The notes below the pieces were generated by a model. That model was not told where the DNA came from. It worked only from the letters and a program-made list of their open reading frames with translations, and did no database searches. Of a stretch of DNA of 64,000 bases, positions 19,801-32,136 are shown in pieces. The translations under genes were made by a program, and so were the position numbers. The stretch covers positions 17,527,717-17,591,716 of the forward strand of contig NC_071330.1 in the NCBI RefSeq assembly GCF_010183535.1, written 5' to 3'. The DNA is from Caenorhabditis remanei (taxonomy: Eukaryota; Nematoda; Chromadorea; Rhabditida; Rhabditidae). Position 1 is the first letter of the stretch, and each line of letters begins with the position of its first letter.

Positions 19801-20518
19801 ATCGCCTTTTTTGTAGCTTCTGTTTCTGTTCGAAGACCTTGAGAATTGTATTTTGATTTGTAATCAGAATCACATTCTTTTCATCTTTGTGCTCAAAGTA
19901 ATACTCGAAAACAAGAAGTGTTCGATTCGCAACATTTTGGAGATAAGAGTTATCAAAACGTTTCGGGTTTAGTGCACACACACACACGCATACACATACA
20001 ATGTTTCTCATTATTTCTATTGCTTCAAAATTTCGAAACTCGTGACATGCTTTTGACGAGAATAACATCTGCAATTTACTTTCCTTATCTAAATTTTTGC
20101 GTTATTTTTCGAAATCCATTTTATTTGTATGTTTAAAATAACTAATTTGTTCATTTCGAATTTTCCTACTAGAAAGCTGTAAGAGATGTGCCAATGCGCT
20201 CTATCGAACAATTGCAGAGAAATGCACAGCCACGTCTTCAAACGTTTTGCTCACTATTTTCAACTCTTTCCTCTGAATAGTTAATCTTCTCTCTCGTTCG
20301 TTCCATTCATTTTATCACCCAAAACCAGCCGATCGGCCGTCAAAAATGTGGGCCAACTTGCACTTTTCTTTTCCCGTCCTTGAAATCTATCTCTTTCGGT
20401 TTTCTCTCTTTTTCTCTTCTCATCCCAATTGTTTTAGGGATTTATTTTTTCTATTGATTTTTTTAAAACAAAAATATGATTCATTTATAAATGTATTTTT
20501 GCAGGCGGAGAGTGAGGA
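16831..20518. other. Long region without a convincing gene; upstream region of zer-1
   Basis: AT-rich, with pyrimidine-rich plus-strand tracts. Microsatellite-like runs occur at 19360-19380 (tcatcatca) and 19603-19635 (cgtcgtcgtcggcggcggcggcggc), and there is an acacacac run near 19975. A minus-strand open stretch at 17786-17998 (70 codons, MDFQPEMKINLNKTSEVALV...) faintly recalls a major-sperm-protein strand but is too weak to call. A single gcgccaaagg-type unit lies near 17224. The last few hundred bases, ending in 'tttttgcag' just before the zer-1 ATG, are probably its 5' UTR and promoter. Confidence 0.4.
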
Positions 20519-23500
20519 ATGTCGCACACTGCGGATATCCCCCTCGAAGCGCCGACGCTGATGAAACTTGCGTCCTCATCTGTACAGTCACAAATTAATA
20601 ATGATGTAAGTTTATTCAATTGAATTTTCTAATATAAATACATATTTCTTCAGGAATATATGGAAACTGTGGTTCTCCCGGTTCCACTGAGTGAAGAGCT
20701 TTTCGCAAGGTTTCGTTATAAATGGAATCTTCATCGTGTGAGTCGGTTTTCTTGGTTTTTTGTCGTGATTGTAAACAAAACCAAGATAAATTGCTATTGA
20801 TTTTGAATTTGCGAGTATTTGAAGGAAAATGTTTAGAAAATCAAGAAATTTTCTACTTTTGCAGTGAAAACGATTAAAAAACTACAGTTTGGGGATATAA
20901 TCTATAAACATCGCCTCTTTTGTTTCTTTTTGTCACAGAAAACCATAATTAAGATCATTTTTCTTATCCCCCTAATCTCTATTATTCAGAATCACTAAAA
21001 ACAGTGATTATGTACATACTAAGTAACACTCGAACATGAAATTATCTTTCCTCTCCCGAAAACTACTTAATCTTTTGAATTTCCCGCTGAACTTTTCATT
21101 TTTGCAGGGTCCCGACCTGCCCATACATTTTGGACCTATTGAAGATCGACCCGAGCGACCCGATCAGGGAAATGTAAATATGATAAAACAAGTGTTCCGT
21201 ATCTGGTCAGACTCCACACGTCTTCCACTCGAAAAATTGGATTTGAGCGGTGCAACGGTAAGATTTTCGAAATGTAAGATTAAAAAAAGACGATTTTATT
21301 CCAGATTGACGATCAAATATTTGTTGATCTACTACATGCACATGCTCATTCGATTAAAGAATTGGATTTGACTAATGTTACAGGAGTAACTGATCTAGCA
21401 AATGCTTATCTCTATGCTAGAAGTACAAATTTTCCAAATCTCACTTCCATTCGAATGACCTCAATGGATTTAGTGACCGGGCATCAGCCAAGAAGGAAGA
21501 ATGGCATTGCTTCAACACAATTTCGATCACTCTTCATGTTGGGAGAGGAAGCGTTAGCAGAAGCGAGAGGACACGTGGATCGAGATGGATTGAGATCACC
21601 GCTGTCACCAAGTTCTCAACCATCATCCATTCAATCAGATCAAATGGATGATCTGCTACCATGTGATCAGCCGGTGAATCCACCATTGATAACAGCACGT
21701 GCGCCTAATGTAACTCGTCTATTCCTTCCGAGAATACCGAATAAACGGAGTACAGTGGATGAGGAGGAACAGAATACTCATGTCATTTTAAGCAAAATTC
21801 TCTCGCCACTTCAGAAATTGGAGGTGTTGGATTTGTCATATTGGAGTAAAACCGACGATATGAGATGTCTTCAACCACTTTCGAATACACTTACTTGCCT
21901 AATTCTGTATGATGTTCCAGATCTATACCATGCGATTTCAAACATTTGCCACATGACTGAAATAAGGTGGGCAGAGTGATTATCAACAAAAAAAGTGTGT
22001 GATCTAATAAATAAACTGAGTAAAATAACAATTAGTTTCGTATTGAATATGCTTATGGTCTCAGTCAAAACAATCTTGAAAGTAATAGCAACAGTTTAAA
22101 AATGTTTTTTTTTTCCAGAATTCTCGACATATCTCAATCGAATCGTGACACTGGAATGTATCCTCATCCGGTAACAACACTCAACAAAATGGTTGTAAGC
22201 CTTCCGCACATGACTCATCTCGACATCTCCTCCACCAACCTCGCAACTCAACCATCGTCTCAAGACAACCCGGCACGCTATCGAGAATCAGTTCGTACCG
22301 ATATTTGTGGTCTTCAATCTCTCGTTCGACCACTCAAATATCTGGGACTTTTCAATTGTGAAAGTGCGAGTCATGTACGTGAAATTCCCGCTGAACTTGT
22401 CTCGGGAGATGCAAACGAGGATCAAGTGATCACTTCACTGAAAATGTATAAAGATCGAGCAGGATTACTGCAGAATGTGTTGAATGAGAGCTATCAATTG
22501 TATCGATTTGGTAATAGTAATCCATTGGTGAGTTATTCAAATTATCAGACACCTCTCAAATAACCCCTTTGTTTTCAGACACGTCACACGGAGGCTCTTC
22601 ATCTAGTACTGGAAGCGATGCATCGTCATCTGGCTGATAGCACTCTTCAAATTGCTGGCTCGGCTAGTCTATTCTATATAATAAGAAAAGTTGATATGAA
22701 TAGAGACACGAAACGACGAGTTGTGTCTGCATTGTTAAGTGGGATGGAAGTTCACATGGAGGAACAAGTGATGGTTCGAAACTGTTGTCTCTCGTTGTGT
22801 CAGTTCGAAATTCCACAGGATATTCTTTTTGACTACAGGTAACTTTTTTGTTTTTGGAAAATGTCACTGTATCCCATATTGTTTCAGCCGTCTTGCTGTT
22901 CTTCTGGTATCTGTTCTTCAACATCACAATGCTGATAATCTGACACAAAGAATAGTTGTATTCTTGCTGAATTCTATGGCGTGTCACGTGGAAGGCGACC
23001 AGAAAGTGCAAGTTGGAAGTTATGGAGCAATTGAGATGATTTTGGATCAAATCAATCGAAAACATACAGCCAACATTTGTGATGACGTCATGGAAGTTGG
23101 ATGGAGTTTTCTATGGAATATCACAGACGAGACACCAGTGAACTGTGAATTGTTCCTCAATGCGAATGGTTTGGATTTATTCCAAAAGTGTTACGAAGCG
23201 TTCAAATCGGAGAGAGAACTGGTTAGGAACATGATGGGATTGATAGGAAATATTGCGGAAGTCGACAGTTTGAGAAGTCAATTGATGAAAGATGACTACG
23301 TGAATATATTCTGTGCACTGCTGACATCGCAGGAGGAATCCATTGAAATAAGTTATAACTCGGCTGGTGTCCTGGCGCATATGGTTAGCGATGGAGAGGA
23401 AGTTTGGAAGACGATGACGGTTTGCAGAGATGTGGTTATGCAGAAAATTGTTGAGGTATTTCAGAGAAGAGCCCTTTCAGCAGCAGCAGAGAAATCATTG

Positions 23501-24361
23501 TTTTCAGGCAACGTCCACGTGGAAATTGGCTACTCGTCGATTCATCAACTACCGTTCATTCCGTCCAATACTCCGACTTCTTCCTCTTTATCATGCATAT
23601 GCGAGTCAACATTGGGCAGTTTGGGCACTTGCCAACCTGACGACTACTGACGGAGAGAAGTTGGTGGAATCAAATCTTACAAAACTTTGAAAATCACATT
23701 TTTCAGATATTGCGCGTATGTACGAGACGAAGGAGGTCTCCCTTTATTGGAGGAGCTTGTATCGAATCCAATTACAACACCAGATATTCGGATACTGGCC
23801 AATACCGTCCTCAGTAACATCAGGAGCGTCGAGAACAAGTAAGTTGACTGTATATTGTCTGTGTGCACTTCTAAAACTCATCGTTTCCTATCTCTTAAGC
23901 TCTCCCTACTCCGCATGACTTTGTTTTAAAAAAAAGACGCCGCGATTCACTTAATGCCCCTTTTCTCTTTCTCTCTCGTGTAAAAAGAAAGGTGTTGTAG
24001 AGCTCGAAAAGCGGCAATTCGACCGCAAAAACGGTCGCGTGACCCCACTGATGATGGTGCCGACGAGTATTGATATTCAATACCACCTTCTTGCCAAATG
24101 TGTCTCTGTCCTTCTCTTGCAGTTCATCACCGAATAGCTCCCCCATCATTTTGTGGGTGCCGTACATCGTATAGACAACTAACTTTGATCTTGATTTTCA
24201 GGCGACTTCCCAAATACTCTTCCGATTCATCCTCACCCAACTCGCCGGTTTTCGTTCCTAGCTACGTGTCAGATGTCGAAGAAATGGACGAAGACGACGA
24301 GGAAATGGCGGATTTTGTGAATGTCGATTTTGACGACGTGGAAATTCCGATGGAGTTTTAA
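20519..24361 (+). CDS. zer-1: ZER1/ZYG11-family substrate receptor of CUL2 ubiquitin ligase
   Basis: About ten exons join in frame from ATG 20519 (MSHTADIPLEAPTLMKLA) to a stop at 24361. N-terminal VHL/Cul2-box-like text (20.65 kb) is followed by leucine-rich repeats (LEKLDLSGAT, IKELDLTNVTGVTDLA, KLEVLDLSYW, MTHLDISSTN). Then come armadillo-like repeats with family-diagnostic SALLSGMEVHMEEQVMVRNCCLSLC, WSFLWNITDETPVNCELFLN, NMMGLIGNIAEV and SQHWAVWALANLTT..YC..VRDEGGLPLL. The tail is very acidic. ZER1 and ZYG11 receptors recognise proteins with N-terminal glycine and deliver them to CUL2-RBX1 (family knowledge). The length and domain order are normal. Fragments of this gene lie 5 kb upstream in scrambled order. 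The 53-nt intron at 23456-23508 is unusually easy to read through, which would extend the frame with unrelated residues. Confidence 0.92.
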
Positions 24362-25208
24362 ATTTGATAACTATAATCATTTTAATAATCCAACTCTTTT
24401 CTTTCTGTACCTTTCTTTCACTTCTCATTGATTCTTTTTCTCAAATTTTTATTTTCGGGTCACACTTTCCAACTCTCTCATCAAACAATCACCTTTTCAA
24501 TCTGTGTTAGCTGACAACTGATATAATCAAATTTCTGCACAAATTCTATTGCCCTTCTTCCTTCTAAATTGTACATTTTCTTGTTCCCCTCTTTCAAACC
24601 GATGGGTTATGGTTGTTTCCCTCTTTCTTCCTGTCCTGTTCCCCGGTTCTCTCTCAGTCACTCCCCGTCTATTCAGTTTCTTGCGCTCTTCTTTACTGTT
24701 TCTGTTTCGCTTCCTTGTTTCTCTTCTATCATTTCCGTGCAATCTGTAGTTCAATGTAAACCTCTTTTTCTTCTTCGTGATACAGAATATGCAACATTGG
24801 AAGTCAGCAGGAAACTTAAAAAGAATCTTCCAAGAGAGGAGAGAATGATCGTTTCGGCCGCTAAATTAAACGATAAAGAATGGATAATTTACAAGAAGGA
24901 GTGCCGCTCGGAATTCGTGTTCCTATCAAATGCAACATTTTAACAGAGGAACAATTGAATCGAATATTTGAGATATTTCAGGATTTCTCATGCTCAATCA
25001 GAACAAGAGGAACTCCTCTCGAATGCATATTTGATGGATTTAAGAAATCATGAATTGCCCGACGCGTTATCATCAGATGAGGCAATACGGGTTCAGAAGA
25101 AGATCTTTTTTTTTAACTTTGAGCAGTTTTCTGTTGTTGTACAAGTAGTTTTATTGTATATCACAGTCACAAAAGATGGCAAATGCATTAACAAGAAAAA
25201 ATACAAAA
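24362..25208. other. Intergenic, with a short open stretch of unknown meaning
   Basis: Convergent gap between zer-1 (+) and the RhoGAP gene (-). 24.56-24.77 kb is pyrimidine-rich. An AG acceptor-like site at 24784 precedes LEVSRKLKKNLPREERMIVSAAKL.. to a stop at 24943. A second frame reads MDNLQEGVPLGIRVPIKCNI (24881-25069), and 24968-25110 reads ISHAQSEQEELLSNAYLMDL. The pieces have protein-like composition but no recognisable family and no clear start. They may be a decayed gene fragment. Confidence 0.3.
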
Positions 25209-28200
25209 TCAAATATAAACCAGTGGTTCCGAGTCATTACTCTTTGTGAAATGCGACAACGCCGTCAACCAACGACTCCTCTCATTCTCCTCTTTGAACG
25301 AAAAACAGAATCCGGTGAATCGATTGGAATAGCCATCTTTGGTGGATCGAATCATTGTTGTATTGAATGAATTGGGCGGTTTTCTAGAGGGTTCTGTACC
25401 TACATACCAAATTATTTCATCCATTGGCCATGTTTTCCAGAGTTTCTCATTTCGATATGCGCCAATCTGAAATTGGGAAGGGATTATAAGAAAAGAAGCG
25501 ACTAACTTATTTCAAAATGTATTTCATTTACCTATTCAAATATATTTTTAAACCGAAACGAAAACCATGGAATCGAGAGAGACTCGAGCGAGACTATAGC
25601 GTCTACGAGAGAGGCGGAGCTCAAGAATATTTTGGATGAGAAGGCGGTCAAGACTCAACTGTTTTTATAGTAGTATTTTAGAATGAATATATTTCTATTA
25701 AAGGTTGTAAGACTATTCAACTTACAGAGGTTCCGTTCTCAATCTTGACTTCATATGATTTGAAAGTTCTGGAACCTGGCTCGGCAACCTTCACCTTCCC
25801 AGTAAAACACGACATGTCCGATCCATCGAATCGGTATTTGTCATGGTCAAATAACAAATATCCATCTTTGCAGTTCCAATCGATCCATTGTAATACACAC
25901 TTTGACATTTTCTGTGATGACGGAAGTCTTCTTATCAAATGACCATCCGATAGACATTCGAAAACTGCATAAGGCGAGTCGGGCGGTCCATCGAATCCTC
26001 GTTTTGCAATTGCTTCTCTACAAACCTCCTCTCCGGCTAGACTCATTTTAACATTGAATGGGCGGTTCTCTTTCTCCCATACATGAATCGCCACTATGAA
26101 ATCTGGGCTTGGTTTTTTCTGAAACAAAACAAAATCTTTATTTTCGATTGATACAGTAAGATATACTATTTAGTATTTTCAGTTGAAAATGACCAACTTT
26201 GAGTGGGTGTTACGGTATCACTAGTTGTACGAATAAGTAAATTTTTAATGGATCAAACAGATCAAAAGTAGAGCTCCATTTTTGTGGTTGACAACTTTTT
26301 TGTACGGACACTCCCTAGAGAGTTATTGCTATTTTAAGACAGCAGCTCCAAAATTGTAGCACATTTTCAACTGAAAACGGTCAAACTGTATATCTTATGG
26401 CACGGTACGGTAGCTCGGTCTACTTACCGCATTCAATGATTTCTTCTCAGCATCGTTCACCATTTGACGGGAGAGTTCCTCTTCCATACTAATCTGAAAT
26501 CAAAGGTTTATTTATAATAGAACCGGAGCAGTCAAGCCCACCTGAAAGATAGTATCATATCCAGTGATCAAGTGAATCATAGTGTTGATCTGATGATTAT
26601 AACTCTCACTAAACACTTTTTTCTCCATTGAATCCGTCAGGAATAGACTAGCTGCAAACACTTTCGCGAGATTCTCCACACTTGCTCGATTCTCTTGTGC
26701 ATGCTCCGACATTATCTTGAGATGACCAACGAGCTTTTTGAGGGTTGCATGATGAACTCTAGGGAAGTGCTCGATGAGTTCTGCGTATCTTTTGTACAGT
26801 TCTTCGGAATGAGATTCGACGGCTGAAAAGATTGGAATTGGAAATTTAGTAGAGAGTAATTGAGTTACCCAAATCGAATAGTTCCGCTTGCACAGAGGAT
26901 GGGAACAATGGTTCGTCGAGTTTTCGGAAGAATTGACGGAGCACATCAGCCACTGCATACACGGTCTCATCGTTCTCCTGCACTGGATAGAAGCCAACTG
27001 GATCTGAAAATTACAGTAATTCACCACGTGCTCTCCTCATTTTATTATTTTTTCTCGTAACAATTTATCTTTTATTTTTATTGAGAATGGTTGTGTTTAC
27101 TAACCTAGAACTCTACTTTTGTATTTCACAACTCTTCGGAGCAAATTAGTTGATTGAAGTAAAACCGACGCTTATACACTGCTGTGCAATAAGATATACA
27201 ATTTGGCCTTTTTCTATTGAAAATGCCTTACTTTGAGAGGGTGTTACGGTATTACTGATTGTCCCACAAAGTGAATTTTATATGGATCATACAGTTCAAA
27301 TGTAGAACTTCATTTTTGTAGTTGACAACTTTTTTGTACTCCCTAGCAAGTTACGTATCGACAAAGTAATTTATCTTTCGAATCGTTCCATTTCAGTGCA
27401 AAAAATGATGTTTTAAAATAACCATAACTCTCTAGGGATCGCCCGTACAAAAAAGTTGTCAACTACAAAAATGAAGTTCTACATTTAAACTGTATGATCC
27501 ATATAAAATTCACTTTGTGGAACAAAAAATCCCCTGAAACGAAAAGGAGATGAGGATTGCGTGAGGACTAAAAGTGGCTAGTGGCGACTATCCGACACTG
27601 GATAACGTGAAGTCAGACTGAGATCCAGAATACAGTACCGCTCAAAAGTATATTAAGTTTTGGTTTTTTCAGTTGTAAAGGTCCAACTTTGAGAGTGTGT
27701 CATGGTAATACTTATTGTCACATCAAGTAGATTTTTAATGTATCACACAGATCAAAAGTAGAGCTTCATTTTTGTAGTTGACAACTTTTTTGTACGAACA
27801 CTCGTTAGAGAGTTATGGTCATTTTAAGGGGACAGCTCAAAAATCACTCTATTTTGCACTGAAATTGGTCGATTTGAGGTAGAAATTACTTTGACGATAC
27901 GTAACTTGCTAGGGAGTGTCCGTACAAAAAAGTTGTCAACTACAAAAATGAAGATCTACTTTTGATCTGTCCGATCCATTAAAAATCTATTTGATGGGAC
28001 AATCAGTATTACCATGACACACTCTCAAAGTTGGGCGTTTTCTGCTGAAAAAGGCAAAACTTAATATACTTTTGAGCGGTACTGTAATTAAATAAACATC
28101 TGTAATCATAATTTACCTTCTGTCAGTTTCGTCAATATTGTCTTCGCCTCTGTCACTTTGCCATTCCTCCTGTAGATTCCCTCAGATTTCATTCCATACG

Positions 28201-30613
28201 CAGACACGAATCGAATGCATTTATCAACTATCTGGAAACACTTACTCCCTTTTGATGTAACATTCATAGTCACTCACCACTGGAATGTTATCCCCTGTAA
28301 GCCTCAAATTCTCCAACCGAGTTGCTGGTCTCTTCAGTAGACAATCGATTGCCTCATACCAATGGGAAGTGGTGGCATCATCACGAGAATCAATATAAAG
28401 AGTAACTCCGTGAAGAGTCATTGAGAATGGACCTCTTTTATGCTTTACATGCGGACAATATTCGCTTTTGTCAATTTTGTCTCTCATCGTCATCACTTTT
28501 CGTAGGTCCACTTCAACCAGCTCATCTCCAGTTGACGATCCAAATGAGGTGTCTGTTTCGTGACTATTCCTTTTGTATATTCTATCTCTAGAATCAGTCA
28601 ACATATAGTGCAACGTCATGTTATTAATTCCCGCGGAGCAGCACTTCCATTCTCCAGTTGCTCCATGCTTAATCCACGTCATTCCACAAATCGCCATCTC
28701 ATCAGCATCCCGGAGTACAGCAGTCAGACCGTAGTTCAACGATAACCACGCCTCTGACAAGAAGAACATCCACAGATTTGGCGGGTCTTCTGGGATGAAC
28801 GAGATGACGTGTCGCTTCTCGCCGACGTGGATAAGAATTGAAGCGGATGATGTGGTGGCGGGAAGAGAACTTGTAGACGTGGATGGGCCATCGTATGTAG
28901 ACGGAATTTGACGGAATAGATAGATGTCCTTGATATCGTATGGGCCATGAGACGCTTCGGTGGATTCTTCATCCTCGTGGAGACTGAGCTGCATGTTTCG
29001 TAGTCGACAGTGAAGACGTTTCTCCCTTTTGGTCTGAAAATGAGGATTTTGAACATTGCATTCTAATCAAAGTACTTACACTAGTCAAACACACAAATCC
29101 AACAAACATAATCGAACTTCCATCAATCTTCATTTTCCCTCCTCCTCCTTCATCATTGCCTCCACAAACACTGTCAGATGTCTCCACATCATGTGGATAC
29201 ATGGGCGGTACATTGACATAAGTATGGGATGTTGGCACTGGACTCGGCGTGGTGGCACACACTTCCACAACATTGTCATAATTATTCTCACTAATACTTG
29301 TATTGCTTTTCTCGAAATGTGCCGCCACGTAGAGATTCTGATTTTTTGACGACGTGGAGACACGTGACGGTGTGTTCGTATAGAAGCTATCATCAAAGGG
29401 GTCTAGGGTGGTGCCAACGAATTCCGTACTTGAGTAGTCACTTCTTCGTGGACACGGAGTATAAGGGTTCTCTTCGAGATTCTGAGATTGAGATCCTATA
29501 GATGGACGGGATGGAGGTGGTGCGGGAATATTGGAGTTGAGATCCTCTGGACGTGATGCCGAACAAACTTCTGCTTCTTCTTCCTCGGTCAACCATTCTC
29601 GAAGATCTTCACAGTCTGGAGATGCGGTTGGGGCTGAAAATCGGAGTTGTTAGTCTAGAACCCTTGAAATGACTTACGATTCGATGGAGATGGTGTGATT
29701 CCAGATAAAGTACGGTATGCATCCAGAGATAAATAAAGTGGGTTCTCAACTGTCTGAGGATTAGTGTTGACATACGTGGAAGATGATGAAGTGGAGGGAC
29801 CGGAGTTGACAGGTGTTAGTTCCACGTCTAAGGGTAGTGCAGGTAATGGGCGGCTGGAAAAACAAAGAAGTTTTATTTCCAAATTGGTAGCTTTAACAAA
29901 AAACGAAATATGAAACTTTTCATATACTCCAATTGAAATTCAATAAGCTACAGTAAACCTCCAAAATACCTTCTCAAAGTTAGATACTTTTAACTGAATT
30001 CTACAAAGTTTTTACTGATTTTTAGATAATAGTCAAATCAAAATTTTCTTCAATCGAAAATAAAATCTCACTTTGAATGCGACGAGACCCTATCTGGAAT
30101 CAATGGTTGCGTAACTTCTGGTTTCCATCCGGGTGGTGGAGGTGGTCTCGGAGGCGGTGGAGCATGACGTTGTGGCGGACTCATTGACTTACTCGGACCC
30201 TTATCCACTCCATTATTCACTATCAAACCAATTTCTGGTGGTTTGGATTCTCCCAAGTTAAGTCTCAACTCTCCCAAAACATTTCCAAAGTTTTGAACTG
30301 CCGCCGAGTTCGCCATGGCACGTGGCGGTTTTGCAGGTGGTCTCGGTGGCACTTCGGGTGGGACTCGTTTTGGTGTATCCTCGGCTTCCGTTGGCCGACG
30401 GAGTACTACAACGTCTTCTGATGGCTTCGAATGGTCACTGGGTTGGGGTGAAGGTGTTGAAGAAGTTTCTGGAGTCTGGAAGGAAAGACGGACAATAAGA
30501 AAGGATTACTTTCAGAAAGCAAAACTCACCCGATTCTGATTCTGATCACTTCCGTTTGGACTCAAACTATCGCCACCAAATTTTGTGCGTGGTTTTGGCA
30601 CTGGAGTGGCCAT
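25209..30613 (-). CDS. ARAP/RhoGAP15B-like Rho GTPase-activating protein (PH-PH-RhoGAP-RA-PH)
   Basis: Starts MATPVPKPRTKFGG at 30613, directly behind an AATTCAG acceptor. A long proline/serine-rich region (30.5-29.1 kb, PPRPPAKPPRA, PPPPRPPPPPG) may bind SH3 domains. Two PH-like regions follow (28.98-28.3 kb, e.g. LSEAWLSLNYGLTAVL and TLYIDSRDDATTSHWYEAID). The RhoGAP domain (28.3-26.5 kb) contains IPVVIVDKCIRFV and EGIYRRNG with the catalytic arginine. Then a Ras-associating-like domain (26.1-25.73 kb) and a final PH strand/helix (ENERSRWLTAL) end at the stop at 25209. Order and RLTGDNIPVV..DKC text match the ARAP family, but no ArfGAP zinc finger (CxxC..CxxC) is seen, as in fly RhoGAP15B. 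Expected role: membrane-recruited inactivation of Rho/Rac. Introns at 26.2 and 27.2-28.1 kb carry fold-back elements. Confidence 0.85.
26148..26412. mobile_element. Fold-back MITE-like element (same family as 27633-28084)
   Basis: The left half 'gatacagtaagatatact..cagttgaaaatgaccaactttgagtgggtgttacggtatcac' is mirrored by 'ttttcaactgaaaacggtcaaactgtatatcttatggcacggta'. The centre contains the family tag 'gttgacaacttttttgtacg'. Sits in a RhoGAP-gene intron. It appears shortened at the right. Confidence 0.65.
27175..27548. mobile_element. Fold-back MITE-like element, partial
   Basis: The family tags 'gttgacaacttttttgtact' and 'cgtacaaaaaagttgtcaactac' face each other around 27.36-27.46 kb. 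'tatggatcatacagttcaaatgtagaacttcatt' is mirrored by 'aatgaagttctacatttaaactgtatgatccata'. The right end stops at 'tttgtggaacaaaaaatcccctg', so the outer terminus is lost. Confidence 0.65.
27633..28084. mobile_element. Complete fold-back MITE with Tc1/mariner-like ends
   Basis: Termini are perfect inverted repeats of at least 25 bp, starting cagtaccgctcaaaagtata at 27633 with its complement ending at 28084. Both ends are flanked by TA, the Tc1/mariner target duplication. The whole element is a long imperfect palindrome with the 'gttgacaacttttttgtacg' tag on both arms. There is no transposase frame, so it depends on an enzyme supplied elsewhere. This copy defines the ends for the other copies in the window. 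Confidence 0.8.
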
Positions 30614-32136
30614 CTGAATTTGTGAAATTATCAATAGAATGATCCAAGTTACGAAACATCTGAGACAAGAAAAGAGAACCGTAAGTTTTGAGAGGATATG
30701 AGTCATCGTTTTAATACAAACATAAAGAAAAAGAGGAAATACACTAAAAGTACAAGAGAAGATTGAAAGTTTCTCAGTTATTCTGTTTAAGTATAAGAGA
30801 TCTTATGGAACTTGGAACTGTCAAGTATAGAGTGAAAAACCAAAATAGTTGTAGATATTTAACAAATATGGAAAAAATGGGATGGAGGAACTTGTGGTAG
30901 AGCAAATATGTTCTCTTCAAGGCAAACTTTGGACTCTATTCAACTATTATGGTGTGACTTGAACTCCCATCTGACAGTACTCTCTGAATCTCCGAGAATA
31001 GAAACAGAACCGAAATAAAAACAGACAAGAGAAGAAAACAAAACAATGACGTGTCCACTCCGGCTATCCTCCGATTGAAAATCCAATTGTTCTTTTCCTT
31101 TGAACGGGAAAAAGGAACCGTCGAGGTCTATTTGAGGGTGAAAGAGAGAGAAACTTAATGTGTAAGCCAAACAAATCGAGAAGAAGAAGAACGAAACCAT
31201 TATTTTAGGTAGAAATGAATCATAAGACGGCGTTGAACTAATCAGATTGCTAATATTTTTGTGGTTTTTAAACTTTATTTAATCTTAATCCAAAAGATAA
31301 GAACTTATCTGCTAGAACAAACGCCAACCTTAGTTTCGGAGCTCTTGATAACGAGCAGTATAACAAAATTTCCATATAACTCTTAGCTTTTAATATAAAA
31401 ACAGTCTGAAATTGAGTAAAAAAGAGTTTGCTGAAATGTTAGAATCTTGACTTAATAACATTCAAACTAAAAAATGAGGGACCTCATACGTGAGAAGTAA
31501 GAAAAATGTGTGACTAGAGATTTATATATAGGTGTCTAATCTTTGCAGCTATTTGGGGATTATGTATTTCGTATAAATATGAAACCACAGGCGAGACTAG
31601 AAATCTAGAAATTTAACTGAGAAATTTAATAAAAACGTTACGATTTTCAAAGTACTATCTTGAAAATATTGTTTTCTTAAGTCCAACTATTTCAGTTCAA
31701 TAATTACAGACAGTATCATACAAATATCAGCAATTTGGGCACACACTAAAACGTGTGGTGTTGTCGTCGCACTCATCGTTTTCTCTATCTCGAGAAATGC
31801 TGTTTGGGTTTGTGTGTGTGGTTATGATGAAATAGTTCCTGTGAGCCAGAGACGGAGAATAATGATACGAGAGAGTGTGGAGATCAGTCGAGACGCAGAT
31901 GGAGACAGAAAATACCCCGGGAGGCAAGATGGGAAGAGGAAGGAGGGGAAGCAAGACAGAAGAGGGGTGCATGAGTCATCGGGTACACAGATTGACAAAA
32001 TAGGATGGTGTTGTTTTCATTGTCGCCGTTCTCAAATTATACGAGAAATCCTCTTCACTCTGAAAGAAAAAAACTAAAAACAATATATTTAAAATCGAAC
32101 GAAGTATAATAAAGAATCACAGAATTTAATGAACAA
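30614..32136. other. Intergenic region, upstream of the RhoGAP gene
   Basis: No credible gene. Mostly AT-rich, with possible 5' UTR of the RhoGAP gene nearest 30.6 kb. 31.80-31.98 kb is purine-rich on the plus strand ('gagagacggagaat', 'gaagaggaaggagggg'), which gives spurious open frames on both strands. No inverted repeats or tandem arrays stand out. Confidence 0.4.

Noticed and set aside
19365..20074. Long open frames on both strands around 19.4-20.0 kb
   Set aside because: They come from tcatca/cgtcgt/ggcggc simple repeats and pyrimidine-rich text; composition is not protein-like.
22829..23650. zer-1 exon extended past 23455 as one long exon
   Set aside because: Reading on gives residues unrelated to the ZER1 family, while a 53-nt intron with GTATTT and TTTTCAG restores the conserved frame.
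31727..32077. Opposed open frames in the purine-rich region before crls-1
   Set aside because: Low-complexity purine tract; no splice or start context.
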